A DNA stretch of 41,505 nucleotides, taken from contig NZ_JAKMUS010000018.1 in NCBI RefSeq assembly GCF_027570075.1, positions 1 to 41,505 on the forward strand, read 5' to 3'. Position 1 is the stretch's first letter, and each line of letters starts with the position of its first letter. This DNA is from Corynebacterium meitnerae. GTDB taxonomy: Bacteria; Actinomycetota; Actinomycetes; Mycobacteriales; Mycobacteriaceae. This document shows, in pieces, positions 23,801-31,861 of this stretch. Made by a program: the position numbers and the translations under genes. The notes beneath the pieces were generated by a model. It was not told the DNA's origin and made no database searches. It saw nothing but the letters and a program-made list of their open reading frames with translations.

Positions 23801-25714
23801 GCGGGTGCTGGTGCGCGCGCGGATCTGCCGCACACCCAGTTCAAGCGAAACGATCTGTGGACGGATGCTCGCCCCTCCGCGTCGGGTTCCGGCCCGCTGG
23901 GTGCGCGCGTGTCGCTTCCCGACGGGACCCTGGCCTACGCCACGCAAGCCGACCAGATCTACTCGGTCATGCAGCTCGTGGAGCTCGCCGCCGCTGACAC
24001 TGACCCGAACGCGCGCGTTGTTGCCGCCGAAGAGCGCGCCACGCTGCCCGCGTCGGGCGAGCTCACCACCCTGGTCCGCCGGGGTCTCGGTGGTCTCACC
24101 GTCACGGTTCACAGTGGGGAAGCGCTCATCGCAGAAGGCTTTGCGACGACGCTAGACCTGGCCGCAACGCCCCTCCCCGGCGTGACCGACAACCCCCAGC
24201 CGCCGGAAGTGGTCGCTGCACGTGAGCAGGTCGAGGCTGGTATTCGCGGCGCCGTTGACGTGGAACCCGTCGTCTGGGACCCGGCCAAGGAAACGGTGGA
24301 GGAGCGCCTGCGCGCCATCGTGTCCGAATCCATGGGTTACGAGGTGGATGACCTGCCGGTGGAACTCCCACTCATCGACCTGGGCCTGGATTCCCTCATG
24401 GGCATGCGCATCAAGAACCGCGTGGAAAACGACTTCCAGATCCCGCCGCTGCAGCTCCAAGCACTTCGCGACGCCTCCGTCGCCGATGTCATCCAGATGG
24501 TGGAAGACGCGGTGGCTGGCCAGGCTGGCCAGCCACGGGAGACGGAAGCCGACCAGCCAGGGGAGACAGGAGAGACGGAAGCCGACCAGCCAGAAACTGA
24601 CCAGCCCGCTACCGGCGTGGGTGTCGCCCCGCGTGATGCGTCCGAGCGCATGGTCTTCGGTGCGTGGGCGAAGTACGCCGGCGCAGCTGCTGCTGGTGTG
24701 ACCTCGCCGCTGCCGAAGATCGACGAGAAGGTGGCCGGTGAGATCGCAGCGCACCTGACCGAGCGCTCTGGCATCGAGGTCACCGCGCAGCAGGTGCTGG
24801 ACGCGGAGACCCTGGAACCGCTGGCCAACGTGGTGCGTGAAGGTTTGGAAACCCCGGTGGAGGGCAACGTCCGCGTGCTGCGCGCACGCACGGATGAGAC
24901 CACGCCGTCGGTGTTCCTCTTCCACCCGGCTGGCGGATCGAACGTGGTCTACGAACCACTGACGCGCCGCCTGGCTGACAACGTTCCGGTCTACGGCCTA
25001 GAGCGCCTGGAGGGCAGCCTCGAGGACCGCGCCGCGGCCTACATCGAGGACATCGTGGAACTCGCCGCAGGCCAGCCGATCGTGTTGGCCGGCTGGTCCT
25101 TCGGCGGTGCGCTGGCCTACGAGGTGGCGCATCAACTACAGAACCGCGCCGGCTCCGGAGCTGGCGCGGATACTCCGAAGGTGAAGTTCATCGGTCTGCT
25201 GGACACCACGCAGCCGCGGAACCCAACGCCGGATACCCCGGAAAACGTCCGCGCACGCTGGGAGCGCTACGCCGCGTTTGCCAAGGACACCTACGGCCTG
25301 GACTTCGAGGTGCCGTACGAGCTCCTCGACACCGCCGGCGAGGACGCCCTGCTAACCATGCTGGGTGAGTTCCTGGCCACCACGGATGCCTCCGCGCACG
25401 GCCTGTCCGCCGGTGTGCTGGAACACCAGCGCGCCAGCTTTGTGGACAACCAGATCTTGGCCAAGGTGGATTTGGTAAAGTGGGCCGATGTTGATGTGCC
25501 GGTGCTTCTCTTCCGTGCGGAGGGTATGCACGAGGGTGCGATTATGCTGGAGCCTGCTTACGCAGATATCGCACCGGATGGTGGCTGGGCCGCCATCGTG
25601 GAAGATTTGACCATCGTGCAGCTGCCGGGTGATCACTTGGCGGTTGTGGATGAGCCGGCGGTGGGGATCGTCGGCAAGCATATGCAGGAGTGGATTAATG
25701 GCAACGACCGCTGA
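20894..25714 (+). CDS. pks13: Mycolate-condensing polyketide synthase Pks13
   Basis: Pks13 condenses the FadD32-loaded chain with a carboxylated alpha-branch acyl chain to give the alpha-alkyl beta-keto precursor of mycolic acid. Domains over 1606 residues are ACP-KS-AT-ACP-TE. The N-terminal carrier serine is in NLGLSSRD (41/42). In the ketosynthase, C270 lies in DTACSSSL, with histidines in VEAHGTGTALGDP and KSTIGHSES. The acyltransferase S725 lies in GMSMGEM, where Met replaces the usual His of GHSxG. The second carrier has S1167 in LGLDSLMG. The thioesterase has S1402 in AGWSFGGAL and H1581 in LPGDHLAVV. A repetitive acidic linker (ETEADQPGE type, about 1215-1240) precedes the TE. It is shorter than the M. 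tuberculosis protein, as usual for corynebacteria. It overlaps accD by 17 bp. Confidence 0.96.
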   Translation: MAQTMTEAELITWLRQWIADATGTSLDEVDPAAPLENLGLSSRDVIVLSGELENLLDIKLDPTVAYQFPTVEALAHGLLAGTGLSGEAKPVTTRRATDGSGDIAVVGRAGRFPKAGNPDELWDLFVTGQSVTGELPEGRWSEYLSDPVMAKKMEEQNLQGGYLDDIRTFDNEFFGLSPLEATNMDPQQRIMLELAWEALEDANLPASDLRGESVGVFVGSSSNDYGMLVTSDPASAHPYALTGTASSIIPNRISYAFDFRGPSVNVDTACSSSLVAVHHAVRALRDGEADVALAGGVNILASPFISTAFSELGVISPTGKISAFSDDADGFVRAEAAGFIVLKRVEDAIADGDEVLAVIKGSATNSDGHSNGLTAPNPEAQVDVLRRAYADAGVDPATVDLVEAHGTGTALGDPIEATALGEVLGSGAGRPDSEPLLLGSAKSTIGHSESAAGVVAMIKVIDALTHDTVPPTANFTAPNKYVDFDAQSIEIVEDPREWPQYSGRRTAGVSGFGFGGTNAHVVLSDFDAADYQVDAEAPAALIDPENPDLVLLPVSGLLPSRRKDAAAVMAEALEKTGAKTDLRAVARTLAGRNHGRSRAVVTASTVEEAVKRLGYVAQGKATQGVYSADSPAAAGPVFVYSGFGSQHRKMAKRLVEVSPLFRERIQELDKVVAFESGWSMMDLILDDEQTYDTETGQVTITAIQIAVTDLLASYGITPAATMGMSMGEMAAAYAAGGLSAEDALTIACARARLMGEGEKQVAGTDGEGAMAVVELSREQLAEFVDKHPEAAGVEPAVYAGPGMTTVGGPGKAVDYLVAALEAEEKFARKLQVRGAGHTSMLDPILGELAGEIAGIEPKPLRITHFGSVDGTHRPGETVHGVDYWIRMTRQPVMFQDATEAAFAAGHTTLVEISPNPVAIMGMMNTAFSVGKPDAQLLYSLKRKENEVATLLDLAAKLYAQGMPVDLAAIAGAGARADLPHTQFKRNDLWTDARPSASGSGPLGARVSLPDGTLAYATQADQIYSVMQLVELAAADTDPNARVVAAEERATLPASGELTTLVRRGLGGLTVTVHSGEALIAEGFATTLDLAATPLPGVTDNPQPPEVVAAREQVEAGIRGAVDVEPVVWDPAKETVEERLRAIVSESMGYEVDDLPVELPLIDLGLDSLMGMRIKNRVENDFQIPPLQLQALRDASVADVIQMVEDAVAGQAGQPRETEADQPGETGETEADQPETDQPATGVGVAPRDASERMVFGAWAKYAGAAAAGVTSPLPKIDEKVAGEIAAHLTERSGIEVTAQQVLDAETLEPLANVVREGLETPVEGNVRVLRARTDETTPSVFLFHPAGGSNVVYEPLTRRLADNVPVYGLERLEGSLEDRAAAYIEDIVELAAGQPIVLAGWSFGGALAYEVAHQLQNRAGSGAGADTPKVKFIGLLDTTQPRNPTPDTPENVRARWERYAAFAKDTYGLDFEVPYELLDTAGEDALLTMLGEFLATTDASAHGLSAGVLEHQRASFVDNQILAKVDLVKWADVDVPVLLFRAEGMHEGAIMLEPAYADIAPDGGWAAIVEDLTIVQLPGDHLAVVDEPAVGIVGKHMQEWINGNDR

Positions 25715-27242
25715 AAAACTCGCTGAACTGCGCGAACGTCTGGAGCGTGCGCAAGATCCGGGCTCGGAGCGCGCGCGAAAGAGGCGTGATGATGCCGGGC
25801 AGACCACCCCGCGTCAACGCATCAATGCGCTTCTCGACGAAGGGTCCTTCGTTGAAACCGGTGCCCTCGCCCGCACCCCCGGCGACCCGGACGCCGTGTA
25901 CTCCGACGGTGTTGTCACCGGTTATGGGCGTATCGACGGCCGCCCGGTAGCCATCTACGCCCACGACAAGACCGTGTATGGCGGTTCCGTCGGCGTGACG
26001 TTTGGCCGCAAGGTTGTGGACGTGATGGAGATGGCCATCAAGATCGGCTGCCCCGTCATCGGTATTCAGGATTCGGGTGGTGCCCGTATTCAGGACGCGG
26101 TGACCTCCCTGGCCATGTACTCCGAGATTGCTCGCCGTCAGCTGCCGCTGTCCGGCCGCTCCCCGCAGATCTCCATCATGCTGGGTAAGTCCGCTGGTGG
26201 TGCGGTATATGCGCCGGTGACCACGGACTTCATCGTTGCGGTGGAAGGCCAGGCGGAGATGTACGTGACCGGCCCGGCCGTGATCCGTGAGGTGACCGGT
26301 GAGGACATTTCTTCCGCCGAGCTCGGCGGCGCCCTGCAGCAGGAGCAGAACGGCAACGTCTCCGTCACCGTGCAGTCTGAGGACGAGGCCTTCGACTTCG
26401 TCCGTGACCTGCTGGCACACCTGCCCACGAGCGCTTTTGACGAGCCGCCCGTTGCCTGGGCGCCCGCCGATGATGAGCTGGATGACTCCGCCCTCGACGA
26501 GTTCATGCCGGATGACACCAACGCCGGCTACGACATGATGGACCTGCTGGTTCAGCTCGGCGATGATGAGGATCTGCTGGAGATCCAGGAGAACTACGCC
26601 CCGAACCTCATCTGCGCCATTGGGCGAATTGACGGCCGCCCCGTCGGCTTCGTGGCCAACAACCCCATGCACTTCGCAGGCTGCATTGACGCCGATGCCG
26701 CCGATAAGGGCGCGCGCTTCATCCAGATCTGTGATGCCTACAACCTGCCCCTCATCTTCGTGGTGGACACCCCGGGCTACCTACCGGGCGTGGACCAAGA
26801 GAAGGTTGGCCTCATCCACCGCGGCGCCAAGCTGGCGTTCTCCGTGGTGCAGTCGACGGTGCCGAAAATCTCGCTCATCGTCCGCAAGGCCTACGGCGGT
26901 GCGTACGCCGTGATGGGGTCTAAGAACCTGACCGGTGACCTGAACTTCGCGTGGCCCACCGCGCAGATCGCCGTGATGGGTTCTGCCGCTGCTGCCGTGA
27001 TGATTCAGGGCAAGCAGCTGGCAGCCATCGAGGATGAGACCCAGCGTGCGTACATGAAGAAGGTGTTCATGGACTTCTACGAGGAGAACATGACCTCCCC
27101 GTACGTGGCCACCGAACGTGGCTACTTGGATGCCATGATCCAGCCGTCCGAAACCCGTCTGACCCTGCGCCGGGCGCTCCGCCAGCTGTCCACTAAGTTT
27201 GATGAGGACCTGCCGAAGAAGCACAACATCCACCCGCTCTAA
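25698..27242 (+). CDS. accD3: Acyl-CoA carboxylase beta subunit for mycolate synthesis (AccD3/AccD4-like)
   Basis: This carboxyltransferase subunit carboxylates the long acyl-CoA that becomes the alpha branch extended by Pks13, working with a biotinylated alpha subunit encoded elsewhere. The 514 residues show the PF01039 pattern: RINALLDEGSFVETGAL, a first oxyanion region IQDSGGARIQDAV, SAGGAVYAPVTTDF, then FVVDTPGYLPGVDQE and RKAYGGAYAVMGSK in the second half. The start is the ATG at 25698 (MATTAEKLAEL), which has an AGGAG ribosome binding site seven bases upstream and overlaps the pks13 stop. The frame is open further up but only inside pks13. In C. glutamicum the equivalent gene is accD3, in mycobacteria accD4. 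Confidence 0.93.
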   Translation: MATTAEKLAELRERLERAQDPGSERARKRRDDAGQTTPRQRINALLDEGSFVETGALARTPGDPDAVYSDGVVTGYGRIDGRPVAIYAHDKTVYGGSVGVTFGRKVVDVMEMAIKIGCPVIGIQDSGGARIQDAVTSLAMYSEIARRQLPLSGRSPQISIMLGKSAGGAVYAPVTTDFIVAVEGQAEMYVTGPAVIREVTGEDISSAELGGALQQEQNGNVSVTVQSEDEAFDFVRDLLAHLPTSAFDEPPVAWAPADDELDDSALDEFMPDDTNAGYDMMDLLVQLGDDEDLLEIQENYAPNLICAIGRIDGRPVGFVANNPMHFAGCIDADAADKGARFIQICDAYNLPLIFVVDTPGYLPGVDQEKVGLIHRGAKLAFSVVQSTVPKISLIVRKAYGGAYAVMGSKNLTGDLNFAWPTAQIAVMGSAAAAVMIQGKQLAAIEDETQRAYMKKVFMDFYEENMTSPYVATERGYLDAMIQPSETRLTLRRALRQLSTKFDEDLPKKHNIHPL

Positions 27243-27328
27243 GCAGCGGTGTGTAACAGGCTGTGCTTCCCGGGCGATATCTGAAGAGTTAAGAGAACAT
27301 CGCTTCGACCCCACTTAAGGAGGATCCC

Positions 27329-27421
27329 ATGCTGAGCAGTGCTCTGGATCTGAGTGCCGAACTGATCAACTACATCGTGTGGCTTGTCCGTGCGATCGGC
27401 AACGGCCAGCTGCCGTTCTAA
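27329..27421 (+). CDS. 30-residue amphipathic peptide, porin-like candidate
   Basis: An ATG at 27329 with an excellent ribosome binding site (TTAAGGAGG, six bases away) opens a 30-codon frame ending in TAA and an adjacent TAG. The peptide starts MLSSALDLSAELINYIVW and ends IGNGQLPF. Drawn as a helix, D7, E11, N14 and R21 fall on one face, with Leu/Ile/Val/Trp/Phe on the other; there is no Lys or Cys and no signal peptide. Corynebacterial porins such as PorA and PorH are likewise tiny, helical, leaderless proteins, some of them O-mycoloylated. The gene lies 86 bp after accD and before a strong terminator, so it may be expressed with the mycolate operon or alone. Sequence homology to known porins is not recognised; the function is a hypothesis. 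Confidence 0.6.
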   Translation: MLSSALDLSAELINYIVWLVRAIGNGQLPF

Positions 27422-27445
27422 TAGCGGCTTAAACAACCAAAAGGA

Positions 27446-27485
27446 GGCCCACTTGGCGTGATTTCCAGGTGGGCATTCGATTTTT
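27446..27485. terminator. Terminator after the small peptide gene, probably bidirectional
   Basis: GCCCACTTGG pairs with CCAGGTGGGC (one wobble) around an eight-base loop, followed by ATTCGATTTTT. On the minus strand the same stem is followed by CTCCTTTTGG, so it may also end the convergent DUF3054-side operon. Confidence 0.8.
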
Positions 27486-27489
27486 CTGA

Positions 27490-27538
27490 CGGTTCCGGGA
27501 TTATGAACCGGCGTTCTCCCAGGTCGCGATTTTCGCGA
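27490..27538. other. Two small dyads between convergent operons
   Basis: CGGTTC/GAACCG (about 27490-27509) and TCGCGA-TTT-TCGCGA (27524-27538) lie between the peptide terminator and the DUF3054 stop. On the minus strand the first is followed by TCAGAAAAAT, so it is not a classical terminator. Possible mRNA 3'-end structures; otherwise nothing is seen here. Confidence 0.35.
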
Positions 27539-27557
27539 TGTCAGATTTCTCGGATGG

Positions 27558-27917
27558 CTACCGCTTAACCAGGTGGACGATCCCTCGCCACCCCAACATC
27601 AGCAGTGCCGACATCACGCTGGCCACGATGATGAAGGACCAGTGCGGGATCTGCTGGTTCCGGATTGCCCAGATGATCAGGCCGGTAGCCACGGTGATAA
27701 GCCAGATGACCCAGCCCTTGGCTTGCTTGATCACAAGCAGAGCAACAGCCCACGCCAGGCTCACGCCGAGGAGGAAGGGCCAGAGAGTCGACAGCCAACC
27801 AACAAAGTTCAGGGGCATCTCTTCGGTTTGGTGAGCGATGCGCGCTAGCAGGGCGAAAAGCGCGATGGCAACCGCATCAAGGGCAATGGCGGTGCTGGTG
27901 GGGGTGGAGTTTTTCAT
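27558..27917 (-). CDS. DUF3054 family membrane protein
   Basis: This 119-residue protein has four hydrophobic segments and the DUF3054 pattern: ALDAVAIALFALLARIAH at the start, WLSTLWPFLLGVSLAW in the middle and a WAIRNQQIPHWSFIIVASVM segment. Function is unknown for the family. It is the last gene of the minus-strand group, 18 bases after the UPF0104 gene. A TACGCT hexamer seven bases before the ATG and the absence of a ribosome binding site allow an internal leaderless transcript as well. Confidence 0.85.
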   Translation of the reverse strand: MKNSTPTSTAIALDAVAIALFALLARIAHQTEEMPLNFVGWLSTLWPFLLGVSLAWAVALLVIKQAKGWVIWLITVATGLIIWAIRNQQIPHWSFIIVASVMSALLMLGWRGIVHLVKR

Positions 27918-27935
27918 AGGCCTAAGCGTAGTCGG

Positions 27936-28949
27936 CTAAGAAGGGTCCGCTGCTGACCGGCCGAGCATGAAGCCTTTCCCGGCATAGGCGAATAGGTACA
28001 CCACCCAGCCAATGGCGGTGACCAAAGCAAATGACACGATGCGGTAGATCAGGGTGGCGGCAGTGGCGTCGACGAGGGTGAGGCCGGTGGCTACCAGCGA
28101 GGCGGTGGCAATCGGTTCGACGGTGCCAATGCCGCCGGGGGTGATCTGGGCGGCGCCGGCCAGTTTGGTCATGATGAAGGCCAGGGTCACGCCCTGGATC
28201 GTGGTTTGATCGGGGCCGGCGGTGAAGCCGGGGAGGGTGCCGGTGATGGCGGAGATGGAGAAGTAGAGGGTGGCTACGTCGATGAGCTGATTGAACAGTG
28301 AGAACACTGCGGCGGCGATAAATCCGCGGGTGGTCATGCGGATATCGCCAAGCTGGGTGATCACCGGCAAGACGCGTTCGCGCACACGTGCGGGTAGGTA
28401 GCGGGTCCAGCGCTCGAGTACGGCGGGGTTGTACACGGCCCAGAACAGGCCGGCGATTGCGGCGATGGCCACGGCGAAGGAGCCGGCAAGCGCCCACATG
28501 GACAGGTTGGCGCCGAGGAAGATGGCGGCAGCGATGCCAATGACCACCATCCACACGGTGGAAAGCGCGCCGGAGATGACAAAGAACCAGCCGCACAGGC
28601 CGGTGGAGGCACCCCAGGAGCGGTGGACGCGGTAGGTCAGCCACGCGGACAGCGCGGGACCACCGGGGATGGTGGTGGACCACGCGTTGCTGGCCAGGGT
28701 AATGGTGGTGCAGTTGCCCATGTTCGCGCGTACATCTTTGGCGGCCAGCAGGATGCGCATCACGGCCGCCATGGACACGATGGCTAAGACCGCGCAGAGC
28801 ACTGACGCCGCTACGTGCAAGGGGGCAGCGTGGCCCAGCACCGCGAAGGCCTCCCCGAGGAAGGGCAGCTGGTCGCGGAAGACCAGCCCCACGACAACTA
28901 GGACCGCGATGGGGGCGAGCCAGCGCACCCAGGAACGAAGATCAGCCAT
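27936..28949 (-). CDS. UPF0104 / lysylphosphatidylglycerol-synthase-type membrane protein
   Basis: This 337-residue protein has about eight membrane segments. It resembles the transmembrane (flippase-like) region of lysylphosphatidylglycerol synthases without the soluble aminoacyltransferase domain. Recognisable stretches are STTIPGGPALSAWLTYRVHRSWG and the C-terminal AGAAQITPGGIGTVEPIATASLVATGL, where the P-GG-G-E motif is typical of the family. The start overlaps the stop of the upstream CmpL gene by eight bases, so the two are translationally coupled. This suggests a role in lipid handling beside the mycolate transporter. The substrate is unknown. Confidence 0.85.
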   Translation of the reverse strand: MADLRSWVRWLAPIAVLVVVGLVFRDQLPFLGEAFAVLGHAAPLHVAASVLCAVLAIVSMAAVMRILLAAKDVRANMGNCTTITLASNAWSTTIPGGPALSAWLTYRVHRSWGASTGLCGWFFVISGALSTVWMVVIGIAAAIFLGANLSMWALAGSFAVAIAAIAGLFWAVYNPAVLERWTRYLPARVRERVLPVITQLGDIRMTTRGFIAAAVFSLFNQLIDVATLYFSISAITGTLPGFTAGPDQTTIQGVTLAFIMTKLAGAAQITPGGIGTVEPIATASLVATGLTLVDATAATLIYRIVSFALVTAIGWVVYLFAYAGKGFMLGRSAADPS

Positions 28950-31197
28950 TCAGTCGGCGCATGAGCTCGTCGAAGGGGATGAGGTCGCTGTCCTCATCCA
29001 CGCTCACACCGCTGCGGGCGTGCTGCGTGGCAAGGACGGTGTCGCCGATGGGGATGTCACCGGTGTGGGGGTGGGGGGTGTCGTCGTGAAGCGAACTGCC
29101 CTCCCCGAAGCTTTCGTACACGCGCTTGACCCAGCGGGGGGCCCACCAGTTGTCCTCGCGTAGCTCGTGCATGACGGCGGGGACGAGCAGCAGGCGGATG
29201 AGCGTGGCGTCGAGCGCGAGGGAGAAGATGAGGCCGAAGGAGATGTACTTCATCATCACGATCTCACTCATGGCAAACGCGCCTGCGACCACGATCATGA
29301 TGAGCGCGGCCGCCGTAATAATTCCGCCGGTATGCGCGGTGCCGTATTTGATTGCATCGCTTGTCGACGCCCCCCGGTCCCGCGCCTCCACCATCCGGGA
29401 GACTAGGAACACCTCGTAGTCCGTGGACAGGCCGTAGAGAATCGCGATGATGAGCACCAGCACCGGACTCATGAGCGGGCCTGGGGTGAAGCCGAGCATG
29501 CCGGAGCCCACGCCGTCCACGAAGACGAGGGTGAGGAAGCCGAGCGTGGCGCCGATACCCAGGATGTTCATGATAACGGCCTTTGCCGGCAGGATCATGG
29601 AGCCGAAGAGCACCGCCATGAGCAGGAACGTGGCCACCACCATGTACACCGCCATCCACGGGAGGCGCTCCAGGAGGGCCTCGATGGATTCGATCTCCAT
29701 GGCGGGGGTGCCGGCGATGTAGAGGTTCACGCCTTCTGGCGCTTCGATGGCGCGGAGTTGGTCAATGACCTCCTCGCCGCCATTGCGGTCTGCCAGGGTG
29801 CCAGAGAGCACCGTCGTGCCGTCCTTGGTGGCCTGCGACGGTGCCATGGGGGAGGCCAGGCCGGTGACTTGGCGGGTCTGCATGACCACGTCCACCAGCT
29901 GTTTGTTGTCTGCGCCGGTGACCACGAGCTTCACCGGGTCCGTGCGGAAGGCGGGGAAGGTCTCGTTGAAATCATCCTGTGCCTGGCGGACGGTGTTGGC
30001 CGGTGGCAGGTAGGACTCGTTGATACCGCCGAAGGTGATACCCACGATGGGGATGGTCAGCGCCAACAGGGCACCGGCCACACCGACGATGACGGGCTTG
30101 GAGTGACGCATGGCCCAGGCGGGGATCTTGAACCAGATCGTGTCCTCGAGCCGTCGTGCCGTGCGGCTGGTGCGGCGGACGGACCACTTATCGATGTTGT
30201 GCCCCAACAACCCGAACATCGCCGGCAGCACCGCCACCGAGATCACGGCCGCGAACAGCACGGCACTGATCGCGCCGTAGGCCACGGATTTGAGGAAGGC
30301 CTGCGGGAACATGAGCAGACCTGACAGTGCCACGCCGATCATGAGGGCGGAGAAGAATACCGTCTTACCCGCCGTGGTGGTGGTTTCCGCCACGGCATCT
30401 TCGATGGATCTGCCCTTATCCAGCTCCTCGCGGAAGCGGGAGACCATGAACAAGCCGTAGTCGATGGCCAGGCCCAGACCCAGCAGCGTGATGATGGACT
30501 GGGAGAACACGTTGACCTGCTGGACCTGCGCCAGGATGGACAGGATGGACAGCGAGCCAATGATGGAGAGCACGCCCACGATCAGCGGCATCGCCGCCGC
30601 GATGACACCGCCGAAGACGAACAGCAGGATCACGGCCACAAAAACCAGGCCGACTTTTTCTGCGCGGGCAATATCGTCGGCCATGCCACGGTCCAAAGCG
30701 TCCGCGACGGCGGTGGCGCCAGCCACCTGCACTTCGGCGCCCGGGATCTCAATGGCCTCCAGCTGTTCCTGCAGCGCCCGGAAGTCCTTGAGCGTCTGCT
30801 CACCGTCACCGGCCAGCCCGATGGCGGCGAAGGCCTTCGTCCTGTCCGGGGAGATCAGCTGTGGATTCTGGGTGGCAAAATAGCTGGTCACATGGGCAAC
30901 TTCGGGGCGGTCCTTGAGTTTGGAGATCTGCTCGTTGGCAGAGGCCACCACCGCCGGGTCCGTGACATTGCCACTGACCAACAAGATCACGTCGCCGGCG
31001 TTATCGCGGCCGAACGTCTCCTCCTCAATCACCGCAGCGGTGGTGGAATCCGCGTGCGGATCCTCCCAGCCCTCCTGCGACAGGCGCTCGCCGAGCTTGG
31101 CTCCCCACAGCACCTGCATGAGGATGATCAGGGCGATAATCACCACCGGAATGATCTTGCGGTGCCGGTAGGCGGCACGGCCCCACCTGTAGAACAT
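28942..31197 (-). CDS. cmpL1: MmpL/CmpL-type RND lipid transporter
   Basis: This 751-residue inner-membrane transporter has twelve predicted membrane helices and two periplasmic loops, in the MMPL family arrangement. Proton-relay Asp-Tyr pairs are present in both halves: D246-Y247 (GLGLAIDYGLFMVSRFREE) and D593-Y594 (YGLSTDYEVFLVSRM), matching D256-Y257 and D645-Y646 of MmpL3. In C. glutamicum the homologue beside pks13/accD3 is CmpL1, one of two redundant exporters of trehalose monomycolate. Here it is convergent with the mycolate operon. A GGAGA ribosome binding site precedes the ATG, only eight bases after the NYN gene stop. The C-terminal cytoplasmic tail is short compared with MmpL3. Confidence 0.92.
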   Translation of the reverse strand: MFYRWGRAAYRHRKIIPVVIIALIILMQVLWGAKLGERLSQEGWEDPHADSTTAAVIEEETFGRDNAGDVILLVSGNVTDPAVVASANEQISKLKDRPEVAHVTSYFATQNPQLISPDRTKAFAAIGLAGDGEQTLKDFRALQEQLEAIEIPGAEVQVAGATAVADALDRGMADDIARAEKVGLVFVAVILLFVFGGVIAAAMPLIVGVLSIIGSLSILSILAQVQQVNVFSQSIITLLGLGLAIDYGLFMVSRFREELDKGRSIEDAVAETTTTAGKTVFFSALMIGVALSGLLMFPQAFLKSVAYGAISAVLFAAVISVAVLPAMFGLLGHNIDKWSVRRTSRTARRLEDTIWFKIPAWAMRHSKPVIVGVAGALLALTIPIVGITFGGINESYLPPANTVRQAQDDFNETFPAFRTDPVKLVVTGADNKQLVDVVMQTRQVTGLASPMAPSQATKDGTTVLSGTLADRNGGEEVIDQLRAIEAPEGVNLYIAGTPAMEIESIEALLERLPWMAVYMVVATFLLMAVLFGSMILPAKAVIMNILGIGATLGFLTLVFVDGVGSGMLGFTPGPLMSPVLVLIIAILYGLSTDYEVFLVSRMVEARDRGASTSDAIKYGTAHTGGIITAAALIMIVVAGAFAMSEIVMMKYISFGLIFSLALDATLIRLLLVPAVMHELREDNWWAPRWVKRVYESFGEGSSLHDDTPHPHTGDIPIGDTVLATQHARSGVSVDEDSDLIPFDELMRRLNG

Positions 31198-31204
31198 GCG
31201 TCTC

Positions 31205-31861
31205 CTAGTTCTTGATCAAGGCGCTCAGCGGGCGGAACGGCTGCAGCCACGCACCATCATCCGGCAGCTGGTCCAGGTTGACGCGCGGCAGTGGCTCGCG
31301 GAATACGCCAGGAATGTCCTCTAAGTCTACGAACGTGATGTCCGGTGCGGTGACTGCCCAGCTGGCGTGTTCGTGAAAACCGATGACGGTGACAGGGATT
31401 CCATCGACCGCAAGCTCCTCGAGCAGGTGTTGGAAATTCTGCCCATCGGCGGACGCAACCACTACTCCGCGCAGCACGCCTTCGTCGCGGCGGCGGGTGA
31501 TGTGGGTGATCATGTCCGCATCCACATCCGAATCCTCATCCGCCTTCGGCTTGGCAAAGACGGCGAAACCAACGTTGCGCAGCGCCTCCACCCAGGGGCG
31601 CACAACATCGGCGGAACCGGGCGTGACATTGGTGAACACGGTTGCTTCCGGCTCCACCTCACCCGGCATGTCCAGTGCGCGGTGGACCAGCCAGCGGCCA
31701 ATCGCGTCAAAGCGCGGACGGTAGGCCGCAGTTGGGCGGCCACCCAGGATGGCGCCGAGCCCCATGTCCAAGTTCGGTGCGTCCCACACCAGCAGCAAGC
31801 TATCTGGGCCGGCATCCGCGCCGGGGGCATAGGAGTGGATCAGGGTATGTACGTCTGTCAT
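31205..31861 (-). CDS. NYN-domain (PIN-like) protein
   Basis: This 218-residue soluble protein belongs to the NYN/DUF88 (LabA-like) PIN-fold family, putative metal-dependent RNases. The family start is seen as [19 protein letters not shown], and further acidic positions lie in [22 protein letters not shown] and [18 protein letters not shown], the places where PIN-fold enzymes hold metal-binding aspartates. It overlaps trmB by four bases (ATGA) and precedes the transporter. A gene of this type lies between trmB and cmpL1 in other corynebacteria. Substrate unknown; a role in tRNA or mRNA processing is a guess from the neighbour trmB. Confidence 0.85.
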   Translation of the reverse strand: MTDVHTLIHSYAPGADAGPDSLLLVWDAPNLDMGLGAILGGRPTAAYRPRFDAIGRWLVHRALDMPGEVEPEATVFTNVTPGSADVVRPWVEALRNVGFAVFAKPKADEDSDVDADMITHITRRRDEGVLRGVVVASADGQNFQHLLEELAVDGIPVTVIGFHEHASWAVTAPDITFVDLEDIPGVFREPLPRVNLDQLPDDGAWLQPFRPLSALIKN

